Positions 17,044 through 26,445 of a stretch of 64,000 bases of DNA are shown here, piece by piece. Every line of letters begins with the position of its first letter. Position 1 is the first letter of the stretch. A program made the position numbers and the translations under genes. Under the pieces are notes generated by a model, which saw only the letters and a list, made by a program, of their open reading frames with translations, was not told the DNA's origin and searched no databases. This DNA comes from Microbacterium maritypicum (lineage in GTDB: Bacteria > Actinomycetota > Actinomycetes > Actinomycetales > Microbacteriaceae), in contig NZ_WAAQ01000003.1 in assembly GCF_008868125.1 (NCBI RefSeq), positions 310,001 through 374,000 on the forward strand, in the 5' to 3' direction.

Positions 17044-18657
17044 ATGGCCGGCTCTCCCTACGTGCCCGATGCGAAGAAGTACCGTCCGGAGGATTTCCAG
17101 CGCGTCGAGGGTGAACCGGCCGATCCCGATCCCTCCAGCTGGGGCATGCAGCCCGACGGCACCTTCCTGCCGCCGGCGCACACGCCCTCCGTCCCGCGCG
17201 ACGTCTTCATCGACTGGCCGGGGCAGCTCGACTACCGCGACCCCGAGACCTACGCGCTCAACGCGACCGCCGAGGCGTTCTATCCGATCGTGGTGAACAC
17301 CAGCCACTCGTGGCAGTGCATCTACGACTGGGACGGCCGGCGCCTCATGCTGCACTACGGCGGCGGCAACCACTGGAAGCTCTACGACATCACCGACCCG
17401 CGCGACCTGACGATCGTCGACGAGGAGCAGTGGGGCTGGGACGACCCCCGCCCGCAGTTCGGCGCCACCACGGTGCAGTGGAATCAGAAGCTCGGAAAGC
17501 ACATCGCGATCCAGGCGAGCGAGACCCCGCGGTACTTCCTCAAGGGGCGCGTCGCCAACAAGTGGATCGACGACACCGTCGAGGGCCAGCTGAAGGAGTG
17601 GGAGGGCCTGCGCGGCTTCCGCACCTGGGAGATGAACGGCCCGAGCCCGCGCGACTGGACCCTCCTCACCGAGGTCTCGACCGATCCGAACCACGGGCCG
17701 GACGAGATCCAGGAGGGCAACGGCGTGCTCGACCTGCCGGTCTACTACGGCGACAAGTACCTCTTCGTGGCGACCGCGCCCGACAACACCTTCACCAACC
17801 AGCCGTACAAGACCACGCTGTGGACGGCGGGGCACGCGGCCTACGACGTCTCCGACCCGGCGAAGCCCGAGCTGCTCTCGAACTGGTGGGTACCCGGTTC
17901 CCGTGCCGGCGAGGAGGCGGACTCCGAGTACCTCGCCGACAACGAGCGCTGGAACAACAAGACCTCGTGGTTCGGCTCGCGCATGGGCATCTTCCTGCCG
18001 CGCTCGGTCGAGTCGGGGTGGAAGTACGGCTACGCCGCCCAGGGCGGTCAGGGCTTCTTCGTGCTCGACGTGTCCGATCCCGCGAACATCCACCACGTCG
18101 GCTGGTGCCATCTTCCGGTCAGTGTCGCCGGCACCGAGGGTGACAACGTCGACACGACCCAGGTGGAGGAGACGGGCTACGTCTACGTCTCGGGCTACCC
18201 GATGAACACGGACTGCTACGAGCCGGCCAAGGAGATCTACCAGATCGACGTGAGCGACCCGGCGAACCCGCGGGTGGTGCGCACGCTCCCTCGTCCGACG
18301 CCGCCGGCCGAGGCCGCGTTCACCGACTGGGCGCAGCGCCGTGGATCGTTCGGTCCCAAGCGCTCGGGCTACTTCACGAACACGGGCACGCCGCACGGCG
18401 GAGTCATCCCCTACGCGTTCTACGCCGCGGGGCTGCAGATCTTCGACGTGCGCGACCCGGAGAACCCCAAGGTCGGTGCGTACTTCGTGCCGCCGATCGG
18501 CCTCAAGGACGACGACGACCTCGCCGCCCCCGTGCACGGCATCTTCGTCGAGTGGGATCGCAACCTGATCTGGCTCTTCGCCAACCACGGCATCTACGCG
18601 GTCTCGACCCCGCTGCTGGGTGAACCCGTCGTCGGCATCCCCGCCGCCGAGAGCTGA
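17044..18657 (+). CDS. LVIVD-repeat protein, function unknown
   Basis: A 537-residue protein without a signal peptide or TM helix, so probably cytoplasmic. It contains several beta-propeller-like units of the LVIVD type: WKLYDITDPRDLTIVDEEQW, AAYDVSDPAKPELLSNWW, GFFVLDVSDPANIHHVGW, IYQIDVSDPANPRVVR and LQIFDVRDPENPKVGAY. The spacing suggests a seven-bladed propeller. The ATG at 17044 has GGAGG 5 bases upstream; an earlier GTG at 17008 lacks one. A LysR-type site precedes it and an MFS transporter follows, which suggests a role in the same aromatic pathway. No catalytic residues can be assigned. Confidence 0.75.
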   Translation: MAGSPYVPDAKKYRPEDFQRVEGEPADPDPSSWGMQPDGTFLPPAHTPSVPRDVFIDWPGQLDYRDPETYALNATAEAFYPIVVNTSHSWQCIYDWDGRRLMLHYGGGNHWKLYDITDPRDLTIVDEEQWGWDDPRPQFGATTVQWNQKLGKHIAIQASETPRYFLKGRVANKWIDDTVEGQLKEWEGLRGFRTWEMNGPSPRDWTLLTEVSTDPNHGPDEIQEGNGVLDLPVYYGDKYLFVATAPDNTFTNQPYKTTLWTAGHAAYDVSDPAKPELLSNWWVPGSRAGEEADSEYLADNERWNNKTSWFGSRMGIFLPRSVESGWKYGYAAQGGQGFFVLDVSDPANIHHVGWCHLPVSVAGTEGDNVDTTQVEETGYVYVSGYPMNTDCYEPAKEIYQIDVSDPANPRVVRTLPRPTPPAEAAFTDWAQRRGSFGPKRSGYFTNTGTPHGGVIPYAFYAAGLQIFDVRDPENPKVGAYFVPPIGLKDDDDLAAPVHGIFVEWDRNLIWLFANHGIYAVSTPLLGEPVVGIPAAES

Positions 18658-18673
18658 CCGCTTCCCGGAAACT

Positions 18674-18718
18674 CCGGTGTCCGTCCTCCACATAAGGGGC
18701 TGAGCGGACGGACACCGG
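18674..18718 (+). terminator. Hairpin between LVIVD and MFS genes
   Basis: 13-bp perfect stem CCGGTGTCCGTCC / GGACGGACACCGG around a 19-base loop, 16 bases after the LVIVD stop and 36 bases before the MFS start. It may terminate or attenuate read-through into the transporter gene. Confidence 0.6.
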
Positions 18719-18754
18719 CTCCCGACCCCTGACGATCCCTCCCGAAAGCGATCC

Positions 18755-20245
18755 ATGACTCAGACAGTTAGGCCCTGGCCGGCCCTGTGGGCGCTGTGCA
18801 TCGGCTTCTTCATGATCCTCGTCGACACGACGATCGTGGCGATCGCCAACCCGGTCATCCTCGCGGCGTTCGACGCCGACCTGACCACGGTGATCTGGGT
18901 CACCAGCGCCTACCTGCTCGCCTACGCGGTCCCCCTGCTGGTGACCGGCAGGCTCGGCGACCGGTTCGGCCCCAAGCGGGTCTATCTCGTCGGGCTCGTG
19001 CTGTTCACCCTCGCCTCGCTCGCGTGCGGCCTGGCCGGCAGCATCGAGATGCTCATCACGGCCCGAGCCGTGCAGGGATTCGGCGCCGCCCTGATGACGC
19101 CGCAGACCATGGCGATCATCGCGCGGGTCTTCCCCCCGCGTGGTCGCGGTCAGGCCATGGGGGCGTGGGGCGCGGTCGGAGGACTGGCGACGCTCGTCGG
19201 GCCGATCCTCGGCGGCGTGCTCACCGACACGGTGGGCTGGGAGTGGATCTTCTTCGTGAACGTGCCCGTCGGGATCGTCGCCTTCGTCGTCGCCTGGCGT
19301 CTGGTGCCGGATCTCGAGGGGCATCCGCACCGCTTCGACTGGATCGGCGTCGCGCTGTCCGGACTCGGCCTGTTCCTGCTGGTGTTCGGCATCCAGGAGG
19401 GCGAGGTCTACGACTGGGGGGTGATGTTCGGTCCGGTCACGGTGTGGGGCGTCATCGTCACAGGCGCCGTGCTCCTGGTGCTCTTCGTCGTGTGGCAGCG
19501 CTTCAATCGCGCAGAGCCCCTGATGCCCCTGAGTCTCTTCCGCGACCGCAACTTCTCGGTCGCGAACGCCACGATCTTCCTCGTCGGTGTCGGCATCACG
19601 GCGATGCCGGTTCCGCTCGCCTTCTACTTCCAGGTCGCCCGCGGCCTCGACCCGACACTCGCGGCGCTGATGCTCGCGCCGATGGCGGTCGTCTCGGGTG
19701 TGCTCGGGCCGTTCGTCGGCAAGCTGAGCGACCGGATCGGTCCGCGCTGGGTGACCTTCGCGGCCTTCGTCGTCTCGGCTGCGGCCATGGCCTGGTATGC
19801 GGCGACGATGACGCTCGATGCTCCCTTCTGGCTCCTGCTGCTCCCCTCCGCTCTGCTCGGGGTCGGCGTGTCCGGCATGTTCGGCCCGCTCGCCTCCACG
19901 GCCACGCGCAACCTCCCGCACACGCAGGCGGGTGCGGGATCCGGCGTCTACTCCACGACCAGGCAGATGGGGTCCGTGATCGGCTCGGCGCTGCTGGCCG
20001 TGCTGATGAACGTGACGCTCGCCGCGCACATCACCGGTTTCGTGCCGGGGGCGATCCACCCCGGGAGCGCGCTGTCGGCGAAGGACGGCAGCGGACTGGC
20101 CACGGCCATGTCGCAGTCGCTCCTGCTCTCGGCCATCGCCTTCGCGGTGTGCGCGATCGTCGTGGTGTTCTTCGAGAAGCCGCGACCTTGGGGCGCACCC
20201 GCCACCCCGCAACCGGTGGGCTCTGTTGTGAGAGAGGGACGATGA
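18755..20245 (+). CDS. MFS transporter, DHA2 (EmrB/QacA) 14-TM family
   Basis: A 496-residue inner-membrane proton-coupled transporter with about 14 hydrophobic helices. Motif A after TM2-3 is visible as GRLGDRFGPKRVYLVG (residues about 66-81). Motif C of antiporters lies in the fifth helix (GPILGGVLTDTVGWEWIFFVNVP). Members usually export drugs or aromatic compounds. By position after the LysR-linked LVIVD gene it may export, or occasionally import, a kynurenine-pathway aromatic; direction cannot be read from sequence. It overlaps the earliest possible start of the next ABC ATPase gene by 4 bases. Confidence 0.88.
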   Translation: MTQTVRPWPALWALCIGFFMILVDTTIVAIANPVILAAFDADLTTVIWVTSAYLLAYAVPLLVTGRLGDRFGPKRVYLVGLVLFTLASLACGLAGSIEMLITARAVQGFGAALMTPQTMAIIARVFPPRGRGQAMGAWGAVGGLATLVGPILGGVLTDTVGWEWIFFVNVPVGIVAFVVAWRLVPDLEGHPHRFDWIGVALSGLGLFLLVFGIQEGEVYDWGVMFGPVTVWGVIVTGAVLLVLFVVWQRFNRAEPLMPLSLFRDRNFSVANATIFLVGVGITAMPVPLAFYFQVARGLDPTLAALMLAPMAVVSGVLGPFVGKLSDRIGPRWVTFAAFVVSAAAMAWYAATMTLDAPFWLLLLPSALLGVGVSGMFGPLASTATRNLPHTQAGAGSGVYSTTRQMGSVIGSALLAVLMNVTLAAHITGFVPGAIHPGSALSAKDGSGLATAMSQSLLLSAIAFAVCAIVVVFFEKPRPWGAPATPQPVGSVVREGR

Positions 20246-20258
20246 TGGCGGCGATCGC

Positions 20259-20274
20259 AGTGGATCCAACATCC
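20259..20274. promoter_or_regulatory. Candidate GGATAC/TGGATCCA-type operator at ABC importer
   Basis: On the minus strand this reads GGATGTTGGATCCACT, matching 12 of 16 bases of GGATACTGGATCCAAA seen at 24.6 and 32.9 kb. It lies 28 bases before the ATG at 20302. It is the weakest member of the site family and could be coincidental. Confidence 0.4.
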
Positions 20275-20301
20275 AGAACGAAGAAGGACGAGAGGACTCC
20301 G

Positions 20302-21426
20302 ATGAGGGCGAGCTCTGGAGGCGGACGACTCGTCGTCGACGCCCTGAAGAAGGACTATGAGCTCGACGGCGCGACGGTTCCTGTCGTCAAGGACGTCACG
20401 TTCACGATCGAGCCCGGGATGTTCTACTCGCTCCTGGGCCCGTCGGGCTGCGGCAAGACCACCACGCTGCGCTGCGTCGCCGGCCTCGAGCGGAGCAACG
20501 GCGGTGTGATCTCGCTCGACGGCGGCGTGCTGTCGACCGGTACCGAGCACGTGTCACCCGACAAGCGCGACATCGGCATGGTGTTCCAGAACTACGCGAT
20601 CTGGCCGCACATGACCGTCTTCGCCAACGCGATCTTCCCGCTGCAGGTCGCAGGCTCCCGCCTTCCGAAGCAGGAGGCGCGCAAGCGGGCGATGGAGGCG
20701 CTGGAGCTGGTGCAGCTCGACCACCTCGCGCAGCGGCCGGCCACCGCGCTGTCGGGTGGTCAGCAGCAGCGCCTCGCCCTCGCCCGTGCACTCGCTCATC
20801 GCCCGAGGCTGCTGCTGCTCGACGAGCCGCTGTCGAACCTCGACGCCAAGCTGCGCGACACCATGCGTAACGAGCTGCGGAGCCTGCAGCGGACCCTCGG
20901 CATCAGTGCCCTGTACGTCACGCACGACCAGTCCGAGGCGCTGTCGATGTCGGACCGGGTGGCGGTCATGAACGGCGGACGCATCGTGCAGGAGGCGTCG
21001 CCCCGAGAGCTCTACGACCAGCCGGCCGACCGGTTCGTGGCCGACTTCGTGGGTCGCGCGAACATGATCCCCGCCGTGGTGATCGACCGCGACGGCGCGG
21101 GCGACGCGGTGGTCGAGGCGCTCGGCACGCGGTTGCACACGCCTGTACCCGACGACGTCTCGGCGGGCGACCAGGTCACGCTCACCTTCCGCCCGGAGAC
21201 CGTGCGCTGGCATGAGACCGACGTCGAACGCCCGAACGTCATTCCCGTACGCATCGTGCGGGTGGAGTTCCTCGGCGAGATCGTCGAGTACGAGGCCGAG
21301 GTGCTCACCGACGGCGAGCCCGTCGCCACGATCGTCGGTCGGGGCGCACCGCTTCAGACACCCCCCGAGGGCGGCAGGGTCTTCCTCGAACTGGTCCCGC
21401 ACGCCTGCCGCGTGCTGGGCGCCTGA
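20302..21426 (+). CDS. ABC transporter ATP-binding protein (Fe3+/polyamine/phosphonate type)
   Basis: The cytoplasmic ATPase (about 374 residues) of an importer with the next two genes. Walker A is [13 protein letters not shown], the signature LSGGQQQRLALARALAH, Walker B LLLLDEPLSNLD and the H-loop VTHDQSEALS. The C-terminal 110 residues form a TOBE-like domain (VTLTFRPETVRW). I chose the ATG at 20302, which has GAGAGG 7 bases upstream and lies just before a candidate operator. Starts at 20242/20245, overlapping the MFS stop, would add about 20 residues and are equally readable. The substrate is unknown; relatives move Fe3+, spermidine or aminoethylphosphonate. Confidence 0.88.
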   Translation: MRASSGGGRLVVDALKKDYELDGATVPVVKDVTFTIEPGMFYSLLGPSGCGKTTTLRCVAGLERSNGGVISLDGGVLSTGTEHVSPDKRDIGMVFQNYAIWPHMTVFANAIFPLQVAGSRLPKQEARKRAMEALELVQLDHLAQRPATALSGGQQQRLALARALAHRPRLLLLDEPLSNLDAKLRDTMRNELRSLQRTLGISALYVTHDQSEALSMSDRVAVMNGGRIVQEASPRELYDQPADRFVADFVGRANMIPAVVIDRDGAGDAVVEALGTRLHTPVPDDVSAGDQVTLTFRPETVRWHETDVERPNVIPVRIVRVEFLGEIVEYEAEVLTDGEPVATIVGRGAPLQTPPEGGRVFLELVPHACRVLGA

Positions 21427-21501
21427 CGCAACCCGCACCACACCCGCTACCCGCACGACACCCGCAATCACACACCTGATGTCAGAGAGGACATTCAGAT
21501 C

Positions 21502-22662
21502 ATGAAGAGAACACTGGGAGCAGTCGCCGTCACGGCGGTCTTCGCGCTCGCCCTGACCGGATGCGGCACACAGAGCGAGGCCGCCGGAGGTGACAGCGCA
21601 CTCGAGGGCGACGCCGCCTCGGCCGCCTGCGACGCGGTCGAGATCGGGGCGATCACCCGCTGCGAGAACTTCTACGACGACTACTGGCCCGAGATCGACA
21701 AGCAGCTCGACGCCCTCTACGAAGAGGCGAAGAAGGCCGACGGCGGCACCCTGGTCATCTGGGACTGGTACGAGCTGTCGCCCGACGTGATCGAGCAGTT
21801 CAACAAGCGCTTCCCCGACATCAAGGTCGAGACCAGGGGTCTGACCTACAACCTGTCGTCGGCGATCATCTCGGCCAAAGCCACGGGCTCGCGCAATACC
21901 GACGTGGTGTCCGGCTCGATCACCTCGATGGCGGCGATGTACGACGAGGGCTTCTGGGAGAAGGTCGACTGGGCGAGCTTCGGCGTGCCGGAGGAGTACC
22001 TCACCGTCGGCGCCCCCGAGCTCATGCCCGACAGCATCAACGGCACCCTGATCCAGTACAACACCGACAAGGTGACCACCGTCCCCGAGACTCTCGACGG
22101 GCTGCTCGCCCCCGAGTACAAGGACAAGGTGTCGGTCGCCGGCTACAACGCGGTGGTCTTCGCCGGGTACGGCATGGCCGAGGGCGAAGACAAGATGGTC
22201 TCGTTGATCGGTGACCTCATGTCGTCGGGCAACCTGAAGCTGCTGGAGGACCAGGGGGCTCCGCTGTCGAGTGGGGACGTGCCGATCGCGCTGAACCAGA
22301 CGCTGTTCAACCCGAACCCCGCGCTGCAGGTCTCGCCGTTCGAGCACGCGGGGGTCTGGGCGCAGTTCTCCGGCGTCAACTCCGACGCGAAGAACAAGCC
22401 GGGTGCGGCGCTGTGGACCCTGTGGAACGCGTTCGACCCCGACTGGATCACGCTCCGTATGACGGACGAGCGCTTCGCCAGCACCCAGGTGCCGTTCGCC
22501 GGTCTCCCCGCCGCGACGTTCGCCGAGTCCACCGGGCTCATGAAGACGAACTCCGACGCACTGCTGCTCGGCCTCGAGAACGGCGCCGAGACCGAGACGC
22601 AGGCCACTCGTGACGACTGGCAGGCCATGATCAACGCCGCCGACAAGGCGCTGAACGGATAA
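21502..22662 (+). CDS. ABC transporter substrate-binding lipoprotein
   Basis: A 386-residue secreted binding protein. The N-terminus is a lipoprotein signal peptide with lipobox LTGC at about residues 18-21. The mature part resembles family 1 / iron(III)-type solute-binding proteins (LVIWDWYELSPDVIEQFNKRFPDIKVETRG; ALLAPEYKDKVSVAGYNAVV). The pocket Tyr pair typical of ferric-binding FbpA proteins is not clear, so an organic substrate is possible. The start is the ATG at 21502 with AGAGAGG upstream. The 75-base gap after the ATPase gene contains short CACCCGC repeats but no terminator, so one operon is likely. Confidence 0.87.
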   Translation: MKRTLGAVAVTAVFALALTGCGTQSEAAGGDSALEGDAASAACDAVEIGAITRCENFYDDYWPEIDKQLDALYEEAKKADGGTLVIWDWYELSPDVIEQFNKRFPDIKVETRGLTYNLSSAIISAKATGSRNTDVVSGSITSMAAMYDEGFWEKVDWASFGVPEEYLTVGAPELMPDSINGTLIQYNTDKVTTVPETLDGLLAPEYKDKVSVAGYNAVVFAGYGMAEGEDKMVSLIGDLMSSGNLKLLEDQGAPLSSGDVPIALNQTLFNPNPALQVSPFEHAGVWAQFSGVNSDAKNKPGAALWTLWNAFDPDWITLRMTDERFASTQVPFAGLPAATFAESTGLMKTNSDALLLGLENGAETETQATRDDWQAMINAADKALNG

Positions 22663-22664
22663 CG

Positions 22665-24527
22665 ATGTTCAAGGCAGGACGGACCACGGGGCGAAAGCGC
22701 CCCACCACGATGACGATCGCGATGATCGTCTCGGGCGCGGTCATCTTCATCCTTCTCGCGGTACCGCTGATCGTTCAGGTGATCACCGCGTTCCGTGGTC
22801 CGTTCCTGCCCTTCGGCGTCTCGTCGGCGAAATGGGGTGTCGAGAACTTCGTCACCCTGTGGCAGTTGCGCGAGGACTTCTGGGGCGTGCTCGGCGCAAC
22901 CGGTGCCTTCGTGGGCGGCTCCACGCTGCTCACGCTCCTGATGGCGTTCGGCCTCGCCTGGATCACGGTGCGCACGGATGCCCCGTGGCGTCGCCTCATC
23001 TCTGTGCTGGTGATCGTGCCCTACATCATCCCGCCGATCGTGAAGGCGCAGGCCTACCTGCTGATGCTGTCGCCCGAGTCGGGCGTGCTCAACCAGATGC
23101 TGCGACTGCTGCCCTTCGCGAGCGACGTGCCGATCGATCCCTACGCGTTCCCGACCATGATCTTCATCCAGGCGCTCACGAACGTCACGTTCCCGTACCT
23201 GATGATCGTTCCCATCCTGACGAACATGGACGGCTCGCTCGAGGAGTCGGCGCGGGTGTCCGGGGCCTCCTGGCCGCAGACCCTGCGTCGGGTGACGCTG
23301 CCGATGCTCTGGCCGGGCCTTCTCGGCGTCACCGTGCTCACCTTCATCCTGGGCCTCGGCAGCCTCGAGGTGCCATTGCTGTTCGGCCAGGAGTCGGGGC
23401 GCGACATCTTCGCCCTCAAACTCTGGACGCTCATCAGCTCCAACGCGGGCGAACTGCCCCAGTACGGTCTGGCCGCCGCGTGGGGACTGGTGTTCCTCGT
23501 GATCACGACCATCGCCTTCGCGATCTATCTGCGGGCCACGCGCAACGCCGAGCGAAGGGCGTCGGTGTCGGGCAAGGGCTTCCGGCCGTCGACCATGCGC
23601 ATGGGGCCGTGGAAGATCCCGGTCATGCTGCTGGTCGCCGTGTTCGTGCTGCTCACCGGCATCCTCCCGCTGCTGGCCCTGCTGTGGGCGGCGATCACCC
23701 CGTACCCTGTGGCATTCTCGATCGATGCGATGCTGGGCAGCACCGACTTCGGCGCCTTCGGCATGGTGCTCGCCGACCCGGAGTTCTGGGTGTCGCTCGG
23801 ACGCACGGTCATCATCGCGGGCGGCAGTGCCACGATCGCGGTGGTGTTCGCCACCGTGCTCGCCTATGGCATCGCCCGCAGCAAGAAGACCGGGTGGGTG
23901 AAGGCCATGGACCTGTTCGCCTCGTCGTCGGTCGCGATCCCCGCGACCATCGCCGGCTTCGCGATGTTCCTCACCTTCATGGTGATCAACCCCTACATCC
24001 CGATCGCGGGCACGCTGCTCGCTCTCGTGATCGCCTACTCCTACCGGGTGTCGATCGCGTACCGCTCGTCGTACAGTGCGACGCTGCAGATCCGGCCCGA
24101 GCTGGAAGAGGCCGCCCTCACCAGTGGAGCGAGCCGCTTCGAGGGGTTCCGCCGCATCATCGCGCCGCTGCTGATGCCCACCGTGATGGCCGTGTGGATC
24201 CAGATGTTCATCCTGGGCACCAACGAGTTCACCCTCCCGGCGTTCCTGGCGACCCCGTCGTCGCGGCCGCTGTCGATGTACATCTACGCCATGATCAACC
24301 CGCGCTCCGCGCAGCTCTATGCGCCGGATCAGGGAGCGGCGATGGCGCTGATCTTCACGCTGATGGTGTTCGCGATCGGCTACGGCCTGCAGTGGGCGCT
24401 CTCTCGCCGAGCGATCGGTCGGGCCCGCAAGCCCGTCGCCGCGGGGCTCCCTGACCTCGCCGCGCCTCCGGTCCCGGCAGGAGAATCGGCGACGGTGACC
24501 CTGGCGGTGCAGCGGCAGAAGCGCTGA
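22665..24527 (+). CDS. ABC transporter permease with two fused membrane domains
   Basis: A 620-residue inner-membrane protein with about 12 TM helices in two homologous halves. Each half carries the cytoplasmic EAA loop that contacts the ATPase: EESARVSGASWPQTLRRVTL (residues about 193-212) and EEAALTSGASRFEGFRRIIA (about 481-500). This FbpB-like fusion is common in Fe3+- and aminoethylphosphonate-type importers, so the ATPase and binding protein upstream complete a transporter. It begins 2 bases after the binding-protein stop and is followed by a hairpin terminator. Confidence 0.9.
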   Translation: MFKAGRTTGRKRPTTMTIAMIVSGAVIFILLAVPLIVQVITAFRGPFLPFGVSSAKWGVENFVTLWQLREDFWGVLGATGAFVGGSTLLTLLMAFGLAWITVRTDAPWRRLISVLVIVPYIIPPIVKAQAYLLMLSPESGVLNQMLRLLPFASDVPIDPYAFPTMIFIQALTNVTFPYLMIVPILTNMDGSLEESARVSGASWPQTLRRVTLPMLWPGLLGVTVLTFILGLGSLEVPLLFGQESGRDIFALKLWTLISSNAGELPQYGLAAAWGLVFLVITTIAFAIYLRATRNAERRASVSGKGFRPSTMRMGPWKIPVMLLVAVFVLLTGILPLLALLWAAITPYPVAFSIDAMLGSTDFGAFGMVLADPEFWVSLGRTVIIAGGSATIAVVFATVLAYGIARSKKTGWVKAMDLFASSSVAIPATIAGFAMFLTFMVINPYIPIAGTLLALVIAYSYRVSIAYRSSYSATLQIRPELEEAALTSGASRFEGFRRIIAPLLMPTVMAVWIQMFILGTNEFTLPAFLATPSSRPLSMYIYAMINPRSAQLYAPDQGAAMALIFTLMVFAIGYGLQWALSRRAIGRARKPVAAGLPDLAAPPVPAGESATVTLAVQRQKR

Positions 24528-24541
24528 GCGGCGTCGCGCCC

Positions 24542-24563
24542 TCGCGCCCCGTACCGGGCGCGA
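24542..24563 (+). terminator. Hairpin terminator after the importer operon
   Basis: 8-bp stem TCGCGCCC / GGGCGCGA with loop CGTACC, 14 bases after the permease stop, separating this operon from the F420 operon promoter. Confidence 0.65.
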
Positions 24564-24584
24564 AGGCACGTCTCCGCGACGCTC

Positions 24585-24613
24585 TTGACTTTTGGATCCA
24601 GTATCCATTCAAT
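24585..24613 (+). promoter_or_regulatory. Promoter with embedded operator for the F420 operon
   Basis: TTGACT (24585-24590), a 17-base spacer and TTCAAT (24608-24613) form a plausible sigma-70-type promoter. The spacer consists almost entirely of TTTGGATCCAGTATCC (24591-24606). The reverse complement of this site is identical over 16 bases to the one at 32899. A repressor bound here would block RNA polymerase directly. Confidence 0.65.
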
Positions 24614-24640
24614 AGGAACAGCAGAGGTGAGGAGGCCGAC

Positions 24641-25633
24641 ATGCACATCGGGTACGCCGCGATGCTCGAGCAGATCGAGCCGACCGCCGTGATCGAGAAC
24701 TGCGTCCTCGCCGAGGCCCACGGGTTCCGCGGGATCATGGCCACCGACCACTTCCAGCCCTGGCTTCCCCGCCACCGCAACGCCGCGCACGTGTGGACCA
24801 TGCTCGGCGCGATCGGCGCGCACACCACCGGCGACCTCGGCCCCGGAGTCACGACGCCGGGATTCCGCACGCATCCGGCCGTCGTCGCGCAGGCCGCGGC
24901 GACCCTGGCGACGCTCTACCCGGGGCGGGCCTGGCTCGGCGTCGGATCGGGAGAGGCACTGAACGAGCACATCGTCGGCGACTACTGGCCCGAACCCGCC
25001 GAGCGCATCGACCGCATGTTCGAAGCCGTCGACCTGATCCGCAAGCTCTTCACCGCCTCGCTCGCCGGTCGCGACACCCGGCACCGCGGCGAGCACTTCC
25101 GGATGGAGTCGACCCGGCTCTGGACGATGCCGCCCACCGCGCCGCCGGTCTACGTCGCCACCGCGGGCCCAGCCACCGCACGTCGCGCCGGCCGGAACGC
25201 CGACGGCCTGATCACGACGTCGGCCGAGGTGGAGCGCCTGGACCCGCTGCTCGCCCGGTTCGCCGAAGGAGCACGGGAGGCGGGCCATGACCCCGACGCT
25301 CTCCCGAAGGTGCTCCAGCTGCGCCTCTCCTGGGCGCCGACCGAGGAGCAGGCCCTCGCGAACGCGCTCACCGAATGGCCGATCGCCGGACTCCGGATGC
25401 GCCGCGGCGACGTGCGCTCGCCCTACGACTTCGAGCAGCTCGTGCGCGGAGTGACGGCCGACGACATGCGCGCGTCGATGCTCGTCTCCGCCGACCCCGA
25501 CGTGCACCGCGCGCAGATCCAGCGCTACGCCGACCTCGGCTTCACCCGCATCTACCTGCACAACGTCGGGCCCGACCAGCGGGAGTTCGTCGAGGTCTTC
25601 GGCCGCGACGTGCTGCCGAAGGTGCACGCATGA
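24641..25633 (+). CDS. F420-dependent LLM-class oxidoreductase
   Basis: A 330-residue TIM-barrel oxidoreductase of the luciferase-like family, of the subgroup related to F420-dependent glucose-6-phosphate dehydrogenase. The segments [12 protein letters not shown] (residues about 38-49) and [21 protein letters not shown] ([11 protein letters not shown] at about 101-111) match F420-binding residues of that group. It differs from true Fgd in the substrate-side loops, so it probably reduces or oxidises a pathway compound using F420. First gene of an operon with cofE, fgd, cofC and cofD; the ATG at 24641 has AGGTGAGGAGG upstream. The substrate is unknown. Confidence 0.82.
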   Translation: MHIGYAAMLEQIEPTAVIENCVLAEAHGFRGIMATDHFQPWLPRHRNAAHVWTMLGAIGAHTTGDLGPGVTTPGFRTHPAVVAQAAATLATLYPGRAWLGVGSGEALNEHIVGDYWPEPAERIDRMFEAVDLIRKLFTASLAGRDTRHRGEHFRMESTRLWTMPPTAPPVYVATAGPATARRAGRNADGLITTSAEVERLDPLLARFAEGAREAGHDPDALPKVLQLRLSWAPTEEQALANALTEWPIAGLRMRRGDVRSPYDFEQLVRGVTADDMRASMLVSADPDVHRAQIQRYADLGFTRIYLHNVGPDQREFVEVFGRDVLPKVHA

Positions 25634-26445
25634 GCGCCCCCGCGATCACCGTCTTCGCTCTCGCCGGCATGGGCGAGGTGCAGCCGGGCGACGACCTCGT
25701 GGCCCTGATCCTCGCGACCGGCGTCGAGCTCGCCCACGGCGACATCCTCGTCGTCACCTCGAAGATCGTCTCCAAGGCCGAGGGTCGCTACGTGCAGGCC
25801 ACCGACCGCGAGGAGGCGATCACCGCCGAGACCGTGCGCCTCGTCGCCTCCCGCACGTTCGACGGGCACACCATGCGCATCGTCGAGAACCGCCTCGGCA
25901 TGGTCGCCGCGGCTGCGGGCGTCGACGCCAGCAACACCCCCGACGGCTGGGTGCTGCTGCTGCCCGAAGACCCCGACGGTTCGGCCCGTGCGCTCGCCGC
26001 GGGGCTGCGCGCGGCGACGGGTGCCGAGGTGGGTGTGATCCTCAGCGACACCCTCGGCCGTCCCTGGCGCGAAGGACAGACCGATGTGGCGATCGGCGGT
26101 GGGGGAGTGCGCATGATCGCCGACCTCCGCGGCACCACCGACCAGGCGGGCAAGGTGCTCAGCGTCACGACCCCCTGCGTCGCCGACGAGCTCGCCGCCG
26201 CCGCAGACCTCGTCAAGGGCAAGGCCAGCGGCAATCCGGTCGCCGTGGTGCGCGGGCGCGCCGATCTCGTCGGACCCCTCACCCTCCCCGGTGCGTCGAG
26301 CATCGTGCGCGGCTCGGAGCGGGACCTCTTCTGGCTGGGCACCGCCGAAGCGCTCGATCAGGGATACCGCGACGGACACGCCGCAGCACTGGCGGACCTC
26401 CGCGCACACGAACAGCAGGAACCCGAACAGAAGGATGCGACATGA
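25630..26445 (+). CDS. cofE: Coenzyme F420-0:L-glutamate ligase
   Basis: A 271-residue GTP-dependent ligase that adds L-glutamates to F420-0 (EC 6.3.2.31/34). Family landmarks are [18 protein letters not shown] near residue 38, [20 protein letters not shown], the metal/GTP region [22 protein letters not shown] and [18 protein letters not shown]. It lacks the C-terminal nitroreductase-like domain of mycobacterial FbiB, so it is the short CofE form. The ATG at 25630 overlaps the LLM stop, and its own stop overlaps fgd, indicating tight coupling. Confidence 0.93.
   Translation: MSAPAITVFALAGMGEVQPGDDLVALILATGVELAHGDILVVTSKIVSKAEGRYVQATDREEAITAETVRLVASRTFDGHTMRIVENRLGMVAAAAGVDASNTPDGWVLLLPEDPDGSARALAAGLRAATGAEVGVILSDTLGRPWREGQTDVAIGGGGVRMIADLRGTTDQAGKVLSVTTPCVADELAAAADLVKGKASGNPVAVVRGRADLVGPLTLPGASSIVRGSERDLFWLGTAEALDQGYRDGHAAALADLRAHEQQEPEQKDAT

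Noticed and set aside
20242..20301. Earlier starts for the ABC ATPase at 20242/20245
   Set aside because: They are readable and have a ribosome-binding site, but the extra residues are not typical and would place the candidate operator inside the gene. Not excluded.
21427..21501. Short CACCCGC repeats between ATPase and binding-protein genes
   Set aside because: Only a few imperfect 7-mers; no array structure and no evidence of function.
22143..24608. 821-codon open frame opposite the fused permease
   Set aside because: Antisense to a permease with two clear EAA loops; composition typical of a reverse-frame artefact.
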